DNA of 64,000 nt from CAZLIC01 sp964559535 (GTDB lineage Bacteria; Pseudomonadota; Alphaproteobacteria; Rhodobacterales; Rhodobacteraceae): contig CAZLIC010000008.1 of NCBI GenBank assembly GCA_964559535.1, positions 23,152-87,151 on the forward strand, written 5' to 3'. The first letter of the stretch is position 1; each line of letters opens with the position of its first letter. The position numbers and the translations under genes were made by a program. Positions 60,361-64,000 of the stretch are shown one piece after another. Below the pieces are notes generated by a model. It had not been told where the DNA came from, made no database searches, and saw nothing but the letters and a program-made list of their open reading frames with translations.

Positions 60361-60946
60361 GGCGGCCCCGGATGTAGGCGACCAGCGCCGAAACACAGGC
60401 GCGGGCCGCGTCGGGCGACAGGGTTTCGATGATGTGGGTGGCGCGGGCGCGTTTCTGCGCATCGGGCATCTGGCGGGCGAGAATGGCCGCAAAGGCGGCC
60501 TCGGTCATGCCAGGGCGGGCCAGGACGCGGGCGCGCTGCAGGGCCGCGGGGGCGGTGACCAGAAGGGTGGCGTCCATCTGGGCATCACCGCCGGTTTCGA
60601 ACAGAAGTGGGATGTCGAGCACGACAAGATCGGCGGTGGCGGCGGCCAGGAAGGCGGCACGGTCGGCGGCGACAAGCGGGTGGACCTGCGATTCGAGCCA
60701 GGCCAGCGCCGCGGGGTCGGCGGTGACGACGGGTTTCAGCAGCGCGCGGTCGATTCCGCCATCGCCGCCAAGAACCTGCGGCCAGCGGGCGCTGACGGGC
60801 GCCACGGCCGCCCCGCCTGGCGCATAGAGGCGGTGCACCGCGGCATCGGCATCCCACACCGGAACGCCCGCTTCGCGGAAAAAGCCCGCCGTCGTGGACT
60901 TGCCCATGCCGATCGAGCCGGTGAGGCCCAGACGGAACGCATTCAT
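60353..60946 (-). CDS. coaE: Dephospho-CoA kinase
   Basis: 197 residues. The P-loop is GLTGSIGMGKST (7-18), DADAAVHRLY (33-42) holds the catalytic Asp, and LVVLDIPLLFETG (about 106-118) is the CoA-site strand. It carries out the last step of coenzyme A synthesis. It overlaps aroE upstream by four bases and dnaQ downstream by eight. Confidence 0.93.
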   Translation of the reverse strand: MNAFRLGLTGSIGMGKSTTAGFFREAGVPVWDADAAVHRLYAPGGAAVAPVSARWPQVLGGDGGIDRALLKPVVTADPAALAWLESQVHPLVAADRAAFLAAATADLVVLDIPLLFETGGDAQMDATLLVTAPAALQRARVLARPGMTEAAFAAILARQMPDAQKRARATHIIETLSPDAARACVSALVAYIRGRHA

Positions 60947-61782
60947 GCCGACAGAACCGCGGCGCGGGTGGCTTCGTCGACGTCGGGCCTGTGGCCGAAC
61001 CAGCGTTCGAAACCCGGTGCGGCCTGATGCAGCAGCATGCCAAGCCCGTCCACGATGGTGGCCCCCATCGCCTCGGCCAGTTGCAGGAATTCGGTGTGCA
61101 GGGGGGTGTAGACCAGATCGGTGACAACGGCGCGTGGTGACAAGGCATCCAGCGGCACGCGCAGGGCGGGTTTGCCCGCCATACCCAGCGCCGTGGTGTT
61201 CACCACCAGCCCCGCGTCCTCGATCATGTTGCCAGCCTGCACCCACTCGACCACACGCACGCGCGCCCCGAAATCAGCACGCAGCGTTTCGGCGCGTGTC
61301 CGGGTGCGGTTGGCCACGCGGATTTCCGGAACCCCGGCCTCGATCAGCGAGGCGATCACCGCCCGCGCCCCGCCCCCGGCGCCCAGAACGGCGGCCGGCG
61401 CGGCCTCGGGCTGCCAGTTGGGCGCGCCCTGGCGAAGATTGGCCAGGAATCCGATGCCATCGGTATTGTCGGCCTGCAGCTTGCCGTCCTTGCGGAACAA
61501 GAGCGTGTTCGCCGCCCCGATCAGCGCTGCGCGGTCGGTTACCACATCGGCCAGCGCCAGCACGGTTTCCTTGTGCGGAATGGTGACATTCGCCCCCACA
61601 AAGCCGATTCGCGGCAGCATCTTCAGCGCCTCGGGCAGATCGGCCTGCGTGATGTCCAGCGGCACATAGTGCCCCCTGATGGCGTAGCGTTTCAGCCAGT
61701 ACCCGTGCAACGCAGGTGACCGGCTGTGCGCGATGGGCGAGCCGATGACGCCCGCCAGCGGAATGCGCGGATGGTCGGTCAT
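60943..61782 (-). CDS. aroE: Shikimate 5-dehydrogenase
   Basis: 279 residues. The shikimate site is GVIGSPIAHSRSPALHGYWL (11-30) and ANVTIPHKE with the catalytic lysine. GAGGGARAV (about 140-148) binds NADPH, and NRTRTRAE is the phosphate-binding basic loop. It reduces 3-dehydroshikimate in aromatic amino-acid synthesis. It overlaps maf and coaE by four bases each. Confidence 0.94.
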   Translation of the reverse strand: MTDHPRIPLAGVIGSPIAHSRSPALHGYWLKRYAIRGHYVPLDITQADLPEALKMLPRIGFVGANVTIPHKETVLALADVVTDRAALIGAANTLLFRKDGKLQADNTDGIGFLANLRQGAPNWQPEAAPAAVLGAGGGARAVIASLIEAGVPEIRVANRTRTRAETLRADFGARVRVVEWVQAGNMIEDAGLVVNTTALGMAGKPALRVPLDALSPRAVVTDLVYTPLHTEFLQLAEAMGATIVDGLGMLLHQAAPGFERWFGHRPDVDEATRAAVLSA

Positions 61783-62381
61783 GTGTCGATGAACCCCCTG
61801 AGGCCGAGATACCCCAGCAGCGGCAGGAGCGGAAGTCCGAGGATACCGAAGTGGTCGCCCTGGATGGCAGAGAACAGCCGGATCCCCTCGCCCTCGATCA
61901 TGTAGCAACCGGCGCAGTGGCGGGCCTGTTCCCAGTTGCGCGCAAGGTAGGACGACAGGAAGGCGTCGGACAGCGGGCGCATCGTCAGGGTGGCGGTGGC
62001 CAAGTGTCGCCAGACGGGCTGGCTTTCGTGGAACAGCACGGTGGCCGTGTGCAGGCGGTGGGTGCCGCCCGACAGGACGCGCAGCTGGTCCATGGCCGCC
62101 GCGGGCGTATCGCACTTGCCCAGCGCGGTGCCGTCATGGTCGAGCACCTGGTCGCTGCCGATGACCACCGCCTGCGGGTCGCGGTCGGCCACCCGGGACG
62201 CCTTCATCTCGGCCAGGGTATCGGCCATGTCGCGCGGGGTGGCGCCTTCGGCCGCCAGCGCGGCGCGGATCGCCGGTTCGTCCAGCCGGACAGGACGCGG
62301 GTCAACCGACAGCCCGGCGGCGCGCAGCAGCGCAAGGCGGGTCGCGGAACCGGAGGCGAGCAGGAGCGGCGGGTGGGGCAA
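61779..62381 (-). CDS. maf: Maf-family nucleoside triphosphate pyrophosphatase
   Basis: 200 residues. LLLASGSATRLALLRAAGL (5-23) is the Maf nucleotide site, and VIGSDQVLDHDG (about 73-84) carries the catalytic Asp. The family hydrolyses non-canonical or modified NTPs. It is the first gene of the leftward maf-aroE-coaE-dnaQ operon, whose promoter must lie in the adjacent 430-bp gap. Confidence 0.92.
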   Translation of the reverse strand: MPHPPLLLASGSATRLALLRAAGLSVDPRPVRLDEPAIRAALAAEGATPRDMADTLAEMKASRVADRDPQAVVIGSDQVLDHDGTALGKCDTPAAAMDQLRVLSGGTHRLHTATVLFHESQPVWRHLATATLTMRPLSDAFLSSYLARNWEQARHCAGCYMIEGEGIRLFSAIQGDHFGILGLPLLPLLGYLGLRGFIDT

Positions 62382-62811
62382 GGCTGGGGATAACCCGTGT
62401 TTGTTCTGCGGGGCGGCTGCGGGAGAGGGTGCGCGAGAGCGGCACTTCCCACAGGACGCAGGTCATCCGAGGGCGTTTCGCCTGTCAAGCAGGTGCAGCG
62501 CAGCCGGGTTTTCCCACTGTGGAAAGTTGATGCCCGGCTGCGGCTGCGGTTTGGGATTTTTAAGGTGTCGTGGCAAGGTGGCAGCGGAACGGAGAACTGC
62601 TGCACCATCCAGCGTATTGTTTTCACGAGAGATAATCTCTGGTTGTCCAGGTTTCGTGACAAATGCGACACAGTTTGGCTGCACGGCGGACTGTGGACAA
62701 GTTGGTGGATGGGATGAAGTATTCAGTTATCCCCGTCCCTACTACAGCATCAATTCCTTTCTTTACTTTAGATAGATAGAAGAAGGGTCGCGCCGCTGAG
62801 GGAGGACATGC
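62382..62811. other. Candidate chromosomal replication origin (oriC) between maf and hemJ
   Basis: This 430-bp gap has no credible gene and is the AT-richest stretch of this end of the window, especially 62725-62785. Near-consensus DnaA boxes are TGGGGATAA (62385-62393) and TGTGGACAA (62692-62700), each one mismatch from TGTGGATAA. Weaker ones are at 62518-62526 and, inverted, TTATCCCCG at 62727-62735. A palindrome AGAGATAATCTCT lies at 62628-62640. The flanking order (maf-aroE-coaE-dnaQ-secB on one side, hemJ-rho on the other) is that around Caulobacter-type origins. The call rests on context plus imperfect boxes. Confidence 0.55.
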
Positions 62812-63261
62812 GTGACCGGACTGCTGAGCGACTGGTACCCTTGGGTTAAGGCTTTTCACATCATGGCGGTGATCGCCTGGATGGCGGGGCTGTTCTACTT
62901 GCCGCGACTGTTTGTGTACCACGCCGAGCGTGTGAAAGGCCCGGGTGAGCTGCACGACACGTTGATGGTGATGGAGGACAAGCTGCAGAAGGTGATCATG
63001 CGGCCGTCAATGGTGGCCGTATGGGTGGCCGGACTGGCACTGGTGTTCACGCCCGGGATCGTGGACTGGTCCGAGGTCTGGCCCTGGGCGAAGGCGGCGG
63101 GGGTGTTGGCCATGACGTGGTTCCACCACTGGCTGATCGCACGGCGCAAGGACTTTGCCGCAGGGCGCAACGGGCTGACCGGTCGGCAGTACCGGATGAT
63201 GAACGAAGTGCCGACGCTGTTGATGGCACTGATCGTGCTGTCGGTGGTGGTGAAGTTCTGA
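62812..63261 (+). CDS. hemJ: Protoporphyrinogen oxidase HemJ
   Basis: 149 residues with four helices. AFHIMAVIAWMAGLFYLPRL (14-33) holds the conserved His and the LPRLFVYH motif. It oxidises protoporphyrinogen IX in heme and bacteriochlorophyll synthesis. The GTG at 62812 is chosen because GGAGG lies six bases upstream and it gives the family N-terminus; the ATG four bases earlier is in another frame. Confidence 0.92.
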   Translation: MTGLLSDWYPWVKAFHIMAVIAWMAGLFYLPRLFVYHAERVKGPGELHDTLMVMEDKLQKVIMRPSMVAVWVAGLALVFTPGIVDWSEVWPWAKAAGVLAMTWFHHWLIARRKDFAAGRNGLTGRQYRMMNEVPTLLMALIVLSVVVKF

Positions 63262-63346
63262 CGCGGTTGACCGGCGCGGCGTGATCGCTTATGTGCAGGT
63301 TGCCCGGCCGTCCGGCCAACCGGCACTTCCCACCATTGACCCCCTT

Positions 63347-63367
63347 GCGCCGCTCTGGTTGCGGCGC
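63347..63367 (+). promoter_or_regulatory. Hairpin in the rho leader
   Basis: A 7-bp perfect stem (GCGCCGC / GCGGCGC) with a seven-base loop ends 15 bases before the rho ATG. It could affect rho translation or premature termination; rho leaders are autoregulated in several bacteria. The role here is inferred. Confidence 0.35.
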
Positions 63368-63382
63368 CCCAGGACACATCCC

Positions 63383-64000
63383 ATGAACGACGAGACCCCG
63401 CAGCGGCTGAACCTTGCCGAACTGAAGGCCAAGACTCCGGCTGAACTTCTGGCGCTGGCCGAGGAGTGGGAGATCGAGAACGCGCCCAGCATGCGCAAGG
63501 GCGAGATGATGTTCTCGATCCTGAAGGAGCATGCGGAAGAAGGGTGGGAGATTGGCGGCGACGGCGTGCTGGAAGTTCTGCAGGACGGGTTCGGCTTCCT
63601 GCGCTCGCCCAGCGCGAACTACCTGCCCGGTCCCGATGACATTTATGTCTCGCCCGAGATGATCCGGCAGTTTTCGCTGCGCACCGGGGACACCATCGAA
63701 GGGGTGATCCAGGCCCCGCGTGAGAACGAGCGGTACTTCTGCCTGACCAAGGCGACGCGGATCAACTTTGACGACCCCGAGAAGGCCCGCCACAAGGTGC
63801 ACTTCGACAACCTGACGCCGCTGTACCCTGATGAGCGGTTGAAGATGGAGGTCGAGGACCCGACCATCAAGGACCGTTCCGCGCGGATCATCGACCTGGT
63901 GGCGCCCATCGGGAAGGGGCAGCGCGGGCTGATCGTGGCGCCGCCACGGACGGGCAAGACGGTGCTGTTGCAGAACATCGCGCATTCGATCGCGACGAAC
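63383..64000 (+). CDS. rho: Transcription termination factor Rho (3' end outside window)
   Basis: The first 206 residues are present. The Rho N-terminal helix bundle begins LNLAELKAKTPAELLALAEE. The RNA-binding cold-shock-like domain has GVLEVLQDGFGFLRSPSANYLP and DDIYVSP. The P-loop PPRTGKT lies near the window end. Rho is the RNA helicase that ends factor-dependent transcription. The gene continues past base 64000. Confidence 0.95.
   Translation, partial: MNDETPQRLNLAELKAKTPAELLALAEEWEIENAPSMRKGEMMFSILKEHAEEGWEIGGDGVLEVLQDGFGFLRSPSANYLPGPDDIYVSPEMIRQFSLRTGDTIEGVIQAPRENERYFCLTKATRINFDDPEKARHKVHFDNLTPLYPDERLKMEVEDPTIKDRSARIIDLVAPIGKGQRGLIVAPPRTGKTVLLQNIAHSIATN

Overview
The window is GC-rich, gene-dense alphaproteobacterial DNA, most likely from a Rhodobacter-like member of the Rhodobacteraceae. 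The support is a close match to Rhodobacter malyl-CoA lyase Mcl1, the Tim44/FxsA/SecB/DnaQ/CoaE/AroE/Maf neighbourhood, an alphaproteobacterial LexA box (GTTC-N7-GTTC) and an FnrL-type box. It looks chromosomal. I see no phage, insertion sequence, CRISPR array, rRNA or tRNA. The genus cannot be fixed from sequence reading alone.

Layout. 1-3.4 kb (minus strand): a PotD/PotB/PotC-type ABC importer (PotC cut by the window edge) and a LysR regulator. 3.5-6.0 kb (plus strand): a divergent trio of BtpA-like TIM barrel, phosphoribosyltransferase and PRPP synthetase. 6.1-12.1 kb: the urea importer urtABCDE on the minus strand. 12.1-12.9 kb: a non-coding stretch ending in an FnrL-box promoter for a tandem universal stress protein. 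13.8-17.0 kb: ycjX/ycjF-type envelope genes. 17-20 kb: small metabolic genes, including a GST/WYL-regulator pair. 20-23.3 kb: SOS-controlled dnaE2 whose 3' end runs into a REP-like palindromic repeat. 23.4-28.4 kb: a probable quaternary-amine demethylation operon (flavin/FeS oxidoreductase, Rieske oxygenase, flavin monooxygenase, RidA). 29-32 kb: a DUF1028 protein and an isolated mrpC-mrpD pair. 31.8-35 kb: cca, two Nudix genes and hslO. 35-38 kb: a phytase-like esterase and an L,D-transpeptidase. 38.3-42.8 kb: mcl1, a second WYL-regulator pair, a dipeptide epimerase, a PEBP-like protein and an esterase. 42.8-56 kb: three RTX calcium-binding proteins interspersed with D-amino-acid aminotransferase, azlCD, a second L,D-transpeptidase, a MalY-type lyase, Lrp, HPPD, Hpt and REC-SpoIIE signalling genes, and creatinase. 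56-64 kb: the conserved smr, mltA, tim44, fxsA, secB, dnaQ, coaE, aroE, maf block, then a 430-bp AT-richer gap, then hemJ and rho.

The right end resembles the gene order around Caulobacter-type replication origins, so the maf-hemJ gap is proposed as oriC. Nitrogen acquisition and turnover recur: a polyamine-type importer, urea importer, creatinase, methylated-amine demethylation and amino-acid catabolism. Envelope remodelling also recurs: two L,D-transpeptidases, MltA and an Ala-Glu epimerase.

The least ordinary observations are the following: the phosphoribosyl trio next to an importer; an apparent flavin monooxygenase-RidA fusion that depends on a C7 run; truncation of dnaE2 at a REP-like element whose two copies keep a stem by compensatory changes; an identical tandem operator in front of two unrelated WYL regulators; the orphan mrpCD pair; and the probable origin of replication.
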